In this document: positions 54,877 through 63,245 of the stretch, piece by piece | Position numbering within the stretch: the stretch's first letter is position 1 | Layout of the letters: each line of letters opens with the position of its first letter | From: Pararhizobium sp. A13 | Lineage (GTDB): Bacteria; Pseudomonadota; Alphaproteobacteria; Rhizobiales; Rhizobiaceae | Assembly (NCBI RefSeq): GCF_040126305.1 | Contig: NZ_CP149510.1 | Coordinates: forward strand, 4,165,001 to 4,229,000 | Length of the DNA: 64,000 nucleotides | Direction of reading: 5' to 3' | Notes under the pieces: model-generated | What the model saw: the letters and a program-made list of their open reading frames with translations, nothing else | What the model was told of the DNA's origin: nothing | Database searches by the model: none | Translations under genes and position numbers: made by a program

Positions 54877-56547
54877 TTGAAGGTCGCCTCATCTAGAACG
54901 CGCAAAAGGCTGCATCTGCTGACAGGCGCTTGCCTGGGATTGTTCCTGCTGACCCATTTTTCCAATCACGCCCTCGGCCTCGTTTCGGTCGAGGCGATGG
55001 AAAAAATGCGTTGGGGTTTCAACCTGTTCTGGCGGAGCTGGCCCGGCACGATTCTGCTTTACGGGTCGCTGCTTGTCCATTTCCTGCTGGCGCTCGAAAG
55101 CCTGTACCGCCGGCAAACCTTGCGCATGCCTGTCCGCGAGGCGCTGAAGATCATCTTCGGGCTTTCGTTTCCCTTCCTCATCGTCGGCCATGTGGTCAGC
55201 ACCCGCGTCGAATGGATGCTGACGGGCTCTGGCGACGGCTACTACGAGATGCTGCCGATACTCTGGTCGAGCACTTTTGCCGCCACACGGCAATCGCTTG
55301 CCCTCGTTCTCGCCTGGTCGCATGGCTGCCTCGGCGCATGGTTCTGGATGCGCGGTCGCAGCTGGTATCCACGTTATTTCCTGTTTTTCTATTCCTTCGC
55401 TGTCCTCGTTCCGCTGCTGGCGCTGCTCGGTTTCGCCGTCGCGGCACGGTCACTGGAGGGCGCGCTGCCGTCCGATGCATGGTTCATGGTGCACCGCACT
55501 CAGCCGGAAATCCTCGGACAAATCCGGCTCTCCATCATTGCTGGCCTGTTGGCAATGATTGGCGGAACGCTGATCCTGCGTGCAATTCCGGTGCGGGGAA
55601 AGGTCAAGATCACCTATCCCGACCGCGCCATCTCGGTCGCGAAGGGCTTTAGCGTGCTTGAGGCGAGCCGCGCCGCAGGCATACCGCATATCTCGATCTG
55701 CGGCGGCCGCGGCCGCTGCTCGACCTGTCGCGTGAGGGTAACCGAGGGCCTGGATCGGCTGCCGCCGCCAAACGAGGCCGAGAGGGCAACGCTCACGCGT
55801 ATCCGCGCGCCCGACGATGTCCGCCTCGCCTGCCAGCTGCGGCCGAACCACAACCTGTCGATCGCGCCCATTCTCGGAGCCGACAATATCGGCCTCAAGG
55901 CACAGCCAAGCGAGCAGGAAGCAGCCGGACGTGAGCGCCGCATTGCCGTGCTGTTCTGCGACCTGCGCGACTTCACCCTGCTTGCCCAGAAGCAATTGCC
56001 GTTCGATACCGTCTTCCTGCTCAACCGCTATTTCGAAACCATCGGCGAGGCTGTCGAAGGATCGGGCGGCGTGATCGACAAGTTCATTGGTGACGGCGCG
56101 CTGGCGATCTTCGGGCTGAGCAACAACATCGAGGAAGCCTGCGCCCAGGCACTGGCCGCGACCGTTCGCATCGCCAGCGGCGTCGATGTGCTCAACCGCA
56201 GTTTCATGAGCGAACTGGACAAGCCGCTGCGCGTCGCCATGGGCATGCACGCCGGACCCGCGATCATCGGTCAGATCGGCTATGGCAAGGCCTCGTCGCT
56301 GACCGCGGTCGGCGACACCATCAACGCCGCGAGCCGACTGGAAGGGTTTGCCAAGGAATACGATGCGCAGTTGGCCGTTTCCGCCGACGTCGTGCGCTAT
56401 GCCGGGCTCACGGTCGATGACCGCGAGAGCTACAACATCTCCATTCGCGGCCGCGCGGGCACACTCGAAACGCTGATTGTCCAGAATGCGGCGGAGATCG
56501 AAGTCATGATGGAGGCCGGGAAGCGCCAGAGAGAGACACAGAACTGA
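54877..56547 (+). CDS. Membrane-anchored ferredoxin-adenylate/guanylate cyclase fusion
   Basis: This 556-residue fusion has about six N-terminal membrane helices (residues 12-235) with histidines at 27, 31, 68, 105 and 149. A 2Fe-2S ferredoxin domain follows (about 241-335; Cys 275, 281, 284 and 319 in C-x5-C-x2-C...C), then a class III cyclase domain (about 355-540). Metal aspartates are in LFCDLRDF (D362) and IGDGALAIFG (D406), Lys402 fits ATP, and GDTINAASRLEG has the transition-state Asn/Arg. It likely makes cAMP in response to a redox signal. It starts with TTG at 54877, which is uncertain. Confidence 0.87.
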   Translation: MKVASSRTRKRLHLLTGACLGLFLLTHFSNHALGLVSVEAMEKMRWGFNLFWRSWPGTILLYGSLLVHFLLALESLYRRQTLRMPVREALKIIFGLSFPFLIVGHVVSTRVEWMLTGSGDGYYEMLPILWSSTFAATRQSLALVLAWSHGCLGAWFWMRGRSWYPRYFLFFYSFAVLVPLLALLGFAVAARSLEGALPSDAWFMVHRTQPEILGQIRLSIIAGLLAMIGGTLILRAIPVRGKVKITYPDRAISVAKGFSVLEASRAAGIPHISICGGRGRCSTCRVRVTEGLDRLPPPNEAERATLTRIRAPDDVRLACQLRPNHNLSIAPILGADNIGLKAQPSEQEAAGRERRIAVLFCDLRDFTLLAQKQLPFDTVFLLNRYFETIGEAVEGSGGVIDKFIGDGALAIFGLSNNIEEACAQALAATVRIASGVDVLNRSFMSELDKPLRVAMGMHAGPAIIGQIGYGKASSLTAVGDTINAASRLEGFAKEYDAQLAVSADVVRYAGLTVDDRESYNISIRGRAGTLETLIVQNAAEIEVMMEAGKRQRETQN

Positions 56548-56592
56548 CGAGGGTCAGGACACCACCGGTTGCGGCGCGAGCGCTGGCGGCAG

Positions 56593-57243
56593 TTAAGCGC
56601 TCCCCTCCTTGATTTCCAGGCCGCTCACGAACAACTGCTCGAGAAACCGTGCGGCGTCTTCAAATCGTCCGTCGCCTGAGCGCTCCTCCCCAAGCACGCC
56701 GCGCACCTGCACATCGAAATCGGCATAATGCTGTGTCGTCGACCAGATGGCAAAGATCAGGTGGTAGGGATCACATTTGGCGATCTTTCCGGCCTTTGCC
56801 CAGGCCTGGATGACCTCCACCTTCTCATCCACCAGCGTCTTCAATGGCCCCTTCAACTCGTCCTCGATATGCGGCGCACCCTGGAGGATTTCGTTTGCGA
56901 ACAGCCTGCTCTCGCGCGGAAAGTCGCGGGCCATTTCCAGCTTGCGGCGGATGTAGCTGCGAATCTCGGAGACCGGATTTCCCTCGGCATCGAACTCGCG
57001 CAGCGGATCGAGCCAGCTGTCGAGCACCCGGTCGATCAGTGCCCGGTGCATCGCTTCCTTGGTGCGGAAATAATAGAGCAGGTTCGGCTTCGACATGCCC
57101 GCCACATCGGCGATCTGATCGATGGTGCTGCCGCGAAAGCCGTGGGTGGCGAACACGTCCAGCGCCGCCTCCAGAATCAGTTCTTCCTTCTCCTCCTGGA
57201 TGCGGGTTCGCCTTTGTGTTCGGGCTGCCCTCGGAAGTACCAT
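56593..57243 (-). CDS. TetR-family regulator, RutR-like
   Basis: This 216-residue TetR protein has N-terminal helix-turn-helix ILEAALDVFATHGFRGSTID, then IADVAGMSKPNLLYYFRTKE, and a C-terminal RutR-type ligand domain (CDPYHLIFAIWSTTQHYADF, a motif close to RutR). RutR senses uracil or thymine in E. coli. The gene diverges from the amidohydrolase gene, and the gap holds a 12/14 match to the RutR operator. It converges with the cyclase gene. Confidence 0.85.
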   Translation of the reverse strand: MVLPRAARTQRRTRIQEEKEELILEAALDVFATHGFRGSTIDQIADVAGMSKPNLLYYFRTKEAMHRALIDRVLDSWLDPLREFDAEGNPVSEIRSYIRRKLEMARDFPRESRLFANEILQGAPHIEDELKGPLKTLVDEKVEVIQAWAKAGKIAKCDPYHLIFAIWSTTQHYADFDVQVRGVLGEERSGDGRFEDAARFLEQLFVSGLEIKEGSA

Positions 57244-57380
57244 GTTTCCCCCTGTCTTCTCACCAATCGCCGCCTGCGCGCGGCTTGAAAACGCCCGAAA
57301 ACCGCTTGATCTAAAAATTCGGACGGCAATTCCGTTTTTTCTGTTTTTCGTCTTGAGTGCGGCAACGGAAGTTGTAATGT

Positions 57381-57396
57381 TTTACCAACCGGTCAA
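57381..57396 (+). promoter_or_regulatory. RutR-type operator between the TetR and amidohydrolase genes
   Basis: TTTACCAACCGGTCAA matches 12 of the 14 specified positions of TTGACCA-NN-TGGTCAA. It lies 137 bases upstream of the tetR start and 136 upstream of the amidohydrolase start, fitting dual control. Confidence 0.6.
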
Positions 57397-57532
57397 ATTA
57401 TCAGTCAGTTCAATATCAAACGCAACGGCTGATCGCAGGGCAATCGAAAAAACCAGATGGCCCCGATTCGACCGACGGGAACAAGGGGATGCGCGCGCCA
57501 CGTGCCTCCCGCAAAAAATGAGGAGAGCCGCC

Positions 57533-58786
57533 ATGGTAGCAGCACCGGGCGAGAACATGCGTGTCAATGCGGACCGTCTTTGGGATTCGCTGATGGACAT
57601 GGCGAAGATCGGCCCCGGCATTGCCGGCGGCAACAACCGCCAGACGCTGACGGACGAAGACGGCGAAGGCCGCAAGCTCTTTCGGACCTGGTGCGAAGAC
57701 GCCGGCTTGACCATCGGCGTCGACAGGATGGGCACGATGTTTGCCACCCGTCCCGGCACCGATCCTGACGCCCTGCCTGTCTATGTCGGCTCCCATCTCG
57801 ACACGCAGCCGACCGGCGGCAAATATGACGGCGTGCTTGGCGTGCTCGGCGCGCTCGAAGTCGTCCGCACAATGAACGATCTCGGCATCAAGACGAAGCA
57901 CCCGATCGTCGTCACCAACTGGACCAACGAGGAAGGCGCGCGTTTTGCCCCCGCCATGCTTGCCTCCGGCGTTTTTGCCGGTGTCCATACGCTCGACTAC
58001 GCCTATGACCGCAAGGACCCGGACGGCAAGACCTTCGGCGACGAGTTGAAGCGCATCGGCTGGCTGGGTGACGAAGAGGTCGGCGCGCGCAAGATGCACG
58101 CCTATTTCGAATATCATATCGAGCAGGGTCCGATCCTCGAAGCCGAGGAAAAGACCATCGGCGTCGTCACCCACTGTCAGGGCCTCTGGTGGCTGGAATT
58201 CACGCTGACGGGGCGCGAAGCGCATACCGGCTCGACACCGATGAACATGCGCGTCAACGCCGGCCTTGCCATGGCGCGCATCATCGAAATGGTTCAGGCT
58301 GTCGCTATGGAAAACCAGCCGGGCGCCGTCGGCGGGGTCGGCCAGGTGTTCTTCTCGCCCAACTCCCGCAACGTGCTGCCCGGCAAGGTCGTTTTCACCG
58401 TCGATATCCGCTCGCCGGACAAGGCGAAACTCGACCGCATGCGTGCGAAAATCGAGGCAGAGGCGCCGAAGATCACCGAGCCTCTTGGTGTCGGCTGTTC
58501 CATCGAGGCGATCGGCCATTTCGCGCCGGTCACCTTTGATCCGACGCTCGTCACGGCGGTACGCACCGCCGCCGAAAAGCTCGGCTACAGCCACATGAAC
58601 CTCATCTCCGGCGCCGGCCACGATGCCTGCTGGGCCGCCAAGGTCGCGCCCGCCACCATGGTCATGTGCCCCTGCGTCGGCGGCCTTAGCCACAACGAGG
58701 CGGAAGACATCTCGAAGGAATGGGCATCGGCCGGCTGCGATGTGTTGTTCCATGCGGTCGTCGAGACGGCGGGGATTGTGGAGTGA
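57533..58786 (+). CDS. Zn-dependent amidohydrolase (beta-ureidopropionase / N-carbamoyl amino acid hydrolase)
   Basis: The 417-residue M20-type hydrolase has metal ligands in VGSHLDTQPTGGKYDGVLGV near residue 82, TNEEGARFAPAMLASGVFAG near residue 126, and the HIEQGPILEAE segment near residue 195. It would hydrolyse N-carbamoyl-beta-alanine (third step of reductive pyrimidine breakdown), releasing beta-alanine, CO2 and ammonia. The ATG at 57533 follows GAGGAGAG; the frame is open further upstream across the operator and is not coding there. Confidence 0.88.
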   Translation: MVAAPGENMRVNADRLWDSLMDMAKIGPGIAGGNNRQTLTDEDGEGRKLFRTWCEDAGLTIGVDRMGTMFATRPGTDPDALPVYVGSHLDTQPTGGKYDGVLGVLGALEVVRTMNDLGIKTKHPIVVTNWTNEEGARFAPAMLASGVFAGVHTLDYAYDRKDPDGKTFGDELKRIGWLGDEEVGARKMHAYFEYHIEQGPILEAEEKTIGVVTHCQGLWWLEFTLTGREAHTGSTPMNMRVNAGLAMARIIEMVQAVAMENQPGAVGGVGQVFFSPNSRNVLPGKVVFTVDIRSPDKAKLDRMRAKIEAEAPKITEPLGVGCSIEAIGHFAPVTFDPTLVTAVRTAAEKLGYSHMNLISGAGHDACWAAKVAPATMVMCPCVGGLSHNEAEDISKEWASAGCDVLFHAVVETAGIVE

Positions 58787-58789
58787 AGG

Positions 58790-58930
58790 ATGCTCATGTT
58801 CGCAAGACACCTCGACGCACTGGAGTTCGTGCTGCTGCTAGGCGTGATTCCGGCGATGGCCATCTGGTTCATCATCGCTTTCCGCGCCGCGGTCAGAGCG
58901 GACACTGCAACAGTCGGACCACGGACCTGA
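58790..58930 (+). CDS. Tiny single-pass membrane protein in the pyrimidine operon
   Basis: A 46-codon frame begins 3 bases after the amidohydrolase stop (GGAG-TGAAGG precedes ATG) and encodes one strong helix (FVLLLGVIPAMAIWFIIAFR) flanked by charged ends. Position and composition suggest a real small membrane protein, perhaps a partner of a transporter or enzyme; there is no family I can name. Confidence 0.5.
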   Translation: MLMFARHLDALEFVLLLGVIPAMAIWFIIAFRAAVRADTATVGPRT

Positions 58931-58959
58931 GGAGAAAATGTGAAATCTAAGGCCCAGGA

Positions 58960-59160
58960 ATGACTGAGTTGTACCCGATGGATCAAAGCCTGACCATTGA
59001 GCTGTCGCTGGCGGAGACACTAGTTCTGTCAGATTGTCTTGATCGGTTGACGCGGCAAGAAAGTCTGACTTCGTTGATAGACAAGCCCGAGCAGATCGCG
59101 CTTTGGTCGCTCGATTGCGCATTGGAGAAGATCAATCCGATCATCTTCGATGCCGACTAA
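58960..59160 (+). CDS. Small acidic hypothetical protein in the pyrimidine operon
   Basis: The 66-residue frame has ribosome site CCCAGGA close to its ATG. The protein is helical and acidic with leucine-rich stretches (LSLAETLVLSDCLDRLTRQE). It ends 50 bases before the dihydropyrimidinase gene. I do not recognise it. Even codon usage and snug spacing support a real gene. Confidence 0.5.
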   Translation: MTELYPMDQSLTIELSLAETLVLSDCLDRLTRQESLTSLIDKPEQIALWSLDCALEKINPIIFDAD

Positions 59161-59210
59161 CCCAAACACCTTCAGGAAGCGAAATCGCGTATTACGAGAG
59201 GTACAGACGA

Positions 59211-60665
59211 ATGAGCACAGTCATCAAGGGTGGAACGATCGTCACCGCCGACCTCACCTACAAGGCCGACGTCAAGGTGGATGGTGGCAAGATCGTCGAA
59301 ATCGGGCCGAATCTCTCCGGCGACGAGACGCTGGACGCCACGGGCTGTTATGTCATGCCGGGCGGCATCGATCCGCACACCCATCTCGAAATGCCCTTCA
59401 TGGGCACCTATTCCTCCGACGATTTCGAAAGCGGCACGCGCGCGGCCCTCTCCGGCGGCACGACCATGGTCGTCGATTTCGCGCTCCCCTCGCCCGGCCA
59501 ATCGCTGCTCGAAGCGCTGACCATGTGGGACAACAAGACCTCGCGGGCCAATTGCGACTTCTCCTTCCACATGGCGATCACCTGGTGGAGCGAGCAGGTG
59601 TTCAACGAGATGGAGACGATCGTCAAGGACAAGGGCATCAACACCTTCAAGCACTTCATGGCCTACAAGGGTGCGCTGATGGTGGATGATGACGAGATGT
59701 TTTCCTCCTTCCAGCGCTGCGCCGCCCTCGGCGCTCTGCCGCTCGTCCATGCCGAAAACGGCGACGTCGTCGCACAAATGCAGGCAAAGCTGCTCGCCGC
59801 TGGCAATAACGGCCCTGAGGCGCATGCCTATTCCCGCCCCGCCGAAGTCGAAGGCGAGGCCACCAACCGGGCGATCATGATCGCAGACATGGCCGGCGCA
59901 CCGGTCTATATCGTGCACACCTCCTGCGAGCAGGCGCACGAAGCCATCCGCCGCGCGCGCCAAAAGGGCATGCGCGTCTATGGCGAACCGCTGATCCAGC
60001 ATCTGACGCTCGACGAGAGCGAATATGCCAATCCCGATTGGGACCACGCCGCCCGTCGCGTCATGTCGCCCCCCTTCCGCAACAAGCAGCATCAGGACTC
60101 GCTCTGGGCCGGCCTTGCCGCAGGCTCCCTACAGGTGGTCGCGACCGATCACTGCGCCTTCACAACAACACAAAAGCGCTTCGGCATCGACGATTTCACC
60201 AAGATCCCGAACGGCACCGGCGGGCTTGAAGACCGCATGCCGATGCTCTGGACCCATGGCGTCGCCACCGGTCGTATCACCATGAATGAGTTCGTCGCCG
60301 TCACCTCGACGAACATCGCCAAGATCCTCAACATGTACCCGAAAAAGGGTGCGATCCTGGTCGGTACCGATGCCGACATCGTCGTCTGGGACCCGAAGCG
60401 TTCGAAGACGATCTCGGCCGCCAGCCAGCAATCGTCGATCGACTACAATGTCTTCGAGGGTAAACAGGTGACCGGCCTGCCGCGCTACACCCTGACCGGC
60501 GGCGTGGTGGCGATCGAGGAATCGACGATCAAGACCCGCGAAGGCCAGGGCAAGTTCATCGGCCGTGAACCCTTTACCGCCGTCAACAAGGCGCTTTCTA
60601 CGTGGAAGGAAATCACCGCACCGCGCAAAGTCCAGCGCACCGGCATTCCGGCAAGTGGCGTATAA
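59211..60665 (+). CDS. hydA: Dihydropyrimidinase (hydantoinase)
   Basis: This 484-residue cyclic amidohydrolase has metal site HTH in GGIDPHTHLEMPFMGT near residue 58, the carbamylated Lys in FKHFMAYKGALMVDDDEM near residue 150, and histidines in LVHAENGD and VHTSCEQAHEA. The final Asp is in VVATDHCAF. It opens dihydrouracil/dihydrothymine to N-carbamoyl-beta-amino acids, linking PreTA to the upstream amidohydrolase. ATG follows GAGAGG. Confidence 0.93.
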   Translation: MSTVIKGGTIVTADLTYKADVKVDGGKIVEIGPNLSGDETLDATGCYVMPGGIDPHTHLEMPFMGTYSSDDFESGTRAALSGGTTMVVDFALPSPGQSLLEALTMWDNKTSRANCDFSFHMAITWWSEQVFNEMETIVKDKGINTFKHFMAYKGALMVDDDEMFSSFQRCAALGALPLVHAENGDVVAQMQAKLLAAGNNGPEAHAYSRPAEVEGEATNRAIMIADMAGAPVYIVHTSCEQAHEAIRRARQKGMRVYGEPLIQHLTLDESEYANPDWDHAARRVMSPPFRNKQHQDSLWAGLAAGSLQVVATDHCAFTTTQKRFGIDDFTKIPNGTGGLEDRMPMLWTHGVATGRITMNEFVAVTSTNIAKILNMYPKKGAILVGTDADIVVWDPKRSKTISAASQQSSIDYNVFEGKQVTGLPRYTLTGGVVAIEESTIKTREGQGKFIGREPFTAVNKALSTWKEITAPRKVQRTGIPASGV

Positions 60666-60695
60666 CGAATCCACATGTCGGATCAGCCGCTTAAC

Positions 60696-60742
60696 ACCCC
60701 CCTCTGTCGCTTCGCGACATCTCCCCCTCAAGGGGGGAGATC
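60696..60742 (+). repeat. Rhizobial palindromic repeat, copy 1
   Basis: This starts ACCCCCCTCTGTC and ends in the self-complementary CTCCCCCTCAAGGGGGGAG core. A second copy in opposite orientation lies at 60847-60894. Elements of this shape are dispersed between genes in rhizobial genomes. Confidence 0.78.
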
Positions 60743-60846
60743 GGGAGGCTGCGGCACGCCTATCCCCCAACCATCAGACAAAGCGCGCGCGGCCGACTGT
60801 TCATCCCTGCACGTAGTCCGCGTGAGGTTGATCCGTCACACCCGGC

Positions 60847-60894
60847 CAATCTCCCCCCTTGAGGGGGAGATGTCACGAAGTGATAGAGGGGGGT
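60847..60894 (-). repeat. Rhizobial palindromic repeat, copy 2 (inverted)
   Basis: The reverse complement repeats copy 1 nearly base for base, differing at three positions (G/A, G/A, C/T) and one G in the run. The pair could fold into a large stem around 104 bases. It lies between hydA and a convergent cupin gene. Confidence 0.78.
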
Positions 60895-60923
60895 ATCGCC
60901 GCAGCCGCATCAGCCGCCATATT

Positions 60924-61337
60924 TCAAGCCGGAACCACCCCGTCCAATTCCGGCAAAAGCACGACGCTCTCCTGCTCCTTCGGATCTGTCCGCGCAATGA
61001 CCGCCGAACAGGGCTGGTCCGACAGATTGGCCGGCAGATGCGGAACGCCGGCCGGGATGTAGAACATCTCGCCGGCGCGCACGATGGCGTGGTGTTCCAG
61101 CCGGTCGCCGTACCAGGTGTGCGCCTCTCCCGACAGCACGTAGATCGCCGTCTCGTGGCTTTCGTGCAGATGAGCCTTGGCCCGGCCGCCCGGCGGGATC
61201 GTCAGAAGATGCATGCAGATGCCGGTCGAACCGACCGCTTCGGCGGAAATGCCTTCGAAATAGTTGAGCCCCTGCTTGCCGTCATAGGTCTGACCGGGGC
61301 GGACGATCCGGCAGGTCGGTCTTGATGATTGCAACAT
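60924..61337 (-). CDS. Cupin-domain protein
   Basis: The 137-residue single cupin barrel has metal motif GGRAKAHLHESHETAIYVLS near residue 50 (H-x-H...E) and the second motif AGEMFYIPAGVPHLPANL near residue 95. It is small and soluble. Such proteins bind or isomerise small molecules; its place between dihydropyrimidinase and the transporter suggests a pyrimidine-linked role. The ATG at 61337 follows GGGAGATGTGG. Confidence 0.82.
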   Translation of the reverse strand: MLQSSRPTCRIVRPGQTYDGKQGLNYFEGISAEAVGSTGICMHLLTIPPGGRAKAHLHESHETAIYVLSGEAHTWYGDRLEHHAIVRAGEMFYIPAGVPHLPANLSDQPCSAVIARTDPKEQESVVLLPELDGVVPA

Positions 61338-61479
61338 ATCCACATCTCCCGAGCAGCAACATCGCGCGCAGCATACCTCATTCGAAAAATATGAAGTACG
61401 ACTATCGAAGGCAGACAGCCGAATGACGACACAGCAAATTTCCAGGCAATGGCATTCAGGACGGAGCGCACCGGATCCA

Positions 61480-62271
61480 ATGACAATCACACCAGCATCC
61501 GTCGTCTCGGCCCGTAATCTCGGCCTAACCTTCGAGACCAATGACGGCCCCGTCAATGCGCTGACCGGCGTCAATCTCGACGTCAACAAGGGCGATTTCG
61601 TCTCCTTCATCGGCCCCTCGGGCTGCGGCAAGACGACCTTCCTGCGCGTCATCGCCGATCTGGAAAAGCCGACGTCCGGCACGATCACCGTCAACGGCAC
61701 GACACCGGAAGACGCCCGCAAGAACCGCTCCTACGGTTACGTCTTCCAGGCGGCTGCCCTTTATCCCTGGCGTACCATCGAAAAGAACATCGCCCTGCCG
61801 CTCGAAATCATGGGTTATAGTGCCGCGGACCAGAAAGCCAGGATCGAGCGCACGCTGGATCTCGTCAATCTGACAGGCTTCGGCAAGAAGTTCCCCTGGC
61901 AGCTTTCCGGCGGCATGCAACAGCGCGCTTCGATCGCCCGCGCGCTCGCGTTTGATGCCGACCTGCTGTTGATGGACGAACCTTTCGGCGCGCTGGACGA
62001 AATCGTCCGCGATCATCTGAACGAGCAATTGCTGAAGCTCTGGGACCGCACGAACAAGACCATCTGTTTCGTCACCCACTCCATTCCCGAAGCCGTCTAT
62101 CTTTCCACCAAGATCGTTGTCATGAGCCCCCGCCCCGGCCGCGTCACCGACGTCATCGAGTCCACCCTTCCCAAGGAGCGCCCGCTCGATATCCGCGAAA
62201 CGCCGGAGTTTCTGGAGATCGCCAGCCGGGTGCGCGAAGGCTTGAGAGCGGGGCATAGTTATGACGAGTAG
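61480..62271 (+). CDS. ABC transporter ATP-binding protein (nitrate/taurine/pyrimidine class)
   Basis: The 263-residue ATPase has Walker A GPSGCGKTTFLRV near residue 47, Q-loop YVFQAAALYPWRTIEKNIAL, signature LSGGMQQRASIARAL, Walker B LLMDEPFGALD and H-loop VTHSIPEAVYL. It belongs to the SsuB/TauB/NrtD class. With the permease at the window's edge it probably imports pyrimidines or related compounds for this cluster. An in-frame ATG at 61423 adds 19 residues and cannot be excluded. Confidence 0.87.
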   Translation: MTITPASVVSARNLGLTFETNDGPVNALTGVNLDVNKGDFVSFIGPSGCGKTTFLRVIADLEKPTSGTITVNGTTPEDARKNRSYGYVFQAAALYPWRTIEKNIALPLEIMGYSAADQKARIERTLDLVNLTGFGKKFPWQLSGGMQQRASIARALAFDADLLLMDEPFGALDEIVRDHLNEQLLKLWDRTNKTICFVTHSIPEAVYLSTKIVVMSPRPGRVTDVIESTLPKERPLDIRETPEFLEIASRVREGLRAGHSYDE

Positions 62272-62291
62272 AATTTCGGCTTTTGCGGCAA

Positions 62292-62332
62292 AGACCCCTC
62301 CCCAACCCCTCCCCACAAGGGGGAGGGGTTTG
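62292..62332 (+). repeat. Rhizobial palindromic repeat (short form)
   Basis: AAGACCCCTCCCC is followed by a self-complementary block (CCTCCCCACAAGGGGGAGG). It is the internally deleted version of the element at 62471-62525, in opposite orientation. Confidence 0.72.
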
Positions 62333-62470
62333 ACCGAGCCAGCCTTCCTCTTCCAGCATCCCGCAACAGACAAGGCTGCTGTAGCCACTACCCGTTGGAA
62401 TACGACATCGAGCTATGTCCACGCGCGTCATTCACCGAATTGCGTTTCTGGCGCAGCGGGCGCCGCGGGT

Positions 62471-62525
62471 CTTCCCCTCCCCCTTGTGGGGAGGGTGGTG
62501 AGCGAAGCGAACCGGGAGGGGTCTT
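62471..62525 (-). repeat. Rhizobial palindromic repeat (long form, inverted)
   Basis: The reverse complement carries the same ends as the short copy plus a central GGTTCGCTTCGCTCACCA block. The repeat ends two bases before the likely TTG start of the DUF559 gene, so it forms that gene's upstream region. Confidence 0.72.
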
Positions 62526-62527
62526 TC

Positions 62528-62911
62528 TTGCCTCACTCGAATATCGACCCAAGGACCCGAACCAGGGCAAAGAAGCTTCGCACCGAACTGACCGAGGCCG
62601 AAGCGGCGATGTGGAACATGCTGCGAGACTTTCGCGCGCGCGGCGCGCGTTTCAGGCGGGAAACGCCAATTGGACCGTATATCGCGGATTTCGCCTGGCT
62701 ATCCGCTCGCATCGTCGTCGAGGTAGACGGCGATAGCCACGAGACCTTGTCCGGAAGAAAGCATGATATCCGCCGCGACAATTTCCTGAAAAGCCAGGGT
62801 TTTACTGTCCATCGTTTCGACAATGCTCAAGTGATCGACGGCCCGGAATTCGTTTTCCTGACGATCGAGCAAGCGATCGCGGGCTCGCTGAAGAAGGAGC
62901 CGAGCCAATGA
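62528..62911 (+). CDS. DUF559 (Vsr-like endonuclease fold) protein
   Basis: This 127-residue protein of the DUF559 family contains LRTELTEAEAAMWNMLRDFR near residue 15, then GARFRRETPIGPYIADFAWL and IVVEVDGDSHETLSGRKHDI. This is the Asp...Glu-x-Asp layout of Vsr/restriction-like nucleases. The best start is TTG at 62528. It sits between an ATPase gene and a membrane gene of an ABC cluster and overlaps the latter by 4 bases. Function is unknown; the insertion-like context suggests a mobile or hitchhiking gene. Confidence 0.82.
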   Translation: MPHSNIDPRTRTRAKKLRTELTEAEAAMWNMLRDFRARGARFRRETPIGPYIADFAWLSARIVVEVDGDSHETLSGRKHDIRRDNFLKSQGFTVHRFDNAQVIDGPEFVFLTIEQAIAGSLKKEPSQ

Positions 62912-63243
62912 ACCCCTCCTTCATCCTCTGGCTCGCCGCCTCCATGGCCATATTCCTCAGCGCCGCGACGGCCTCGCGCTACTATGTCGCCAGCAACAAC
63001 ATCCTCATCCTGCTCTTCTCCCTTGGTCTTTATTGCATCGGCAACCTCATGATGGTGCGGTTGATGCGCGAAGGCGGGCTGGGGCTTGCCATTTCCGCGT
63101 CTGCCATCGCCCAACTTCTCTTGGTCAATCTCATTGCCTTTGCCATGTTCGGCGAGCGGCTGACGCTTTCGCAGATGGCCGGCGTCGCCCTCGGCGTCGT
63201 TTCCATGGCGCTGATGCTGCTGCCGTCGAGCGGGAAGGCTTGA
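62908..63243 (+). CDS. Small EamA/SMR-like membrane protein
   Basis: The 111-residue protein has four hydrophobic helices (FILWLAASMAIFLSAATASR, NILILLFSLGLYCIGNLMMV, ISASAIAQLLLVNLIAFAMF, MAGVALGVVSMALMLLP). The GERLTLSQMAGVALG segment resembles EamA/SMR transporters, but the membrane glutamate of EmrE is missing. It lies between DUF559 and the permease genes (2-base gap to the latter). Confidence 0.75.
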   Translation: MNPSFILWLAASMAIFLSAATASRYYVASNNILILLFSLGLYCIGNLMMVRLMREGGLGLAISASAIAQLLLVNLIAFAMFGERLTLSQMAGVALGVVSMALMLLPSSGKA

Positions 63244-63245
63244 AC

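Noticed and set aside
54702..54896. 64-codon plus-strand frame before the cyclase gene
   Set aside because: No ribosome site and it overlaps the cyclase start; composition not protein-like.
60661..60900. CRISPR-like array between hydA and the cupin gene
   Set aside because: Only two copies, inverted relative to each other and palindromic; no regular spacers or cas genes.
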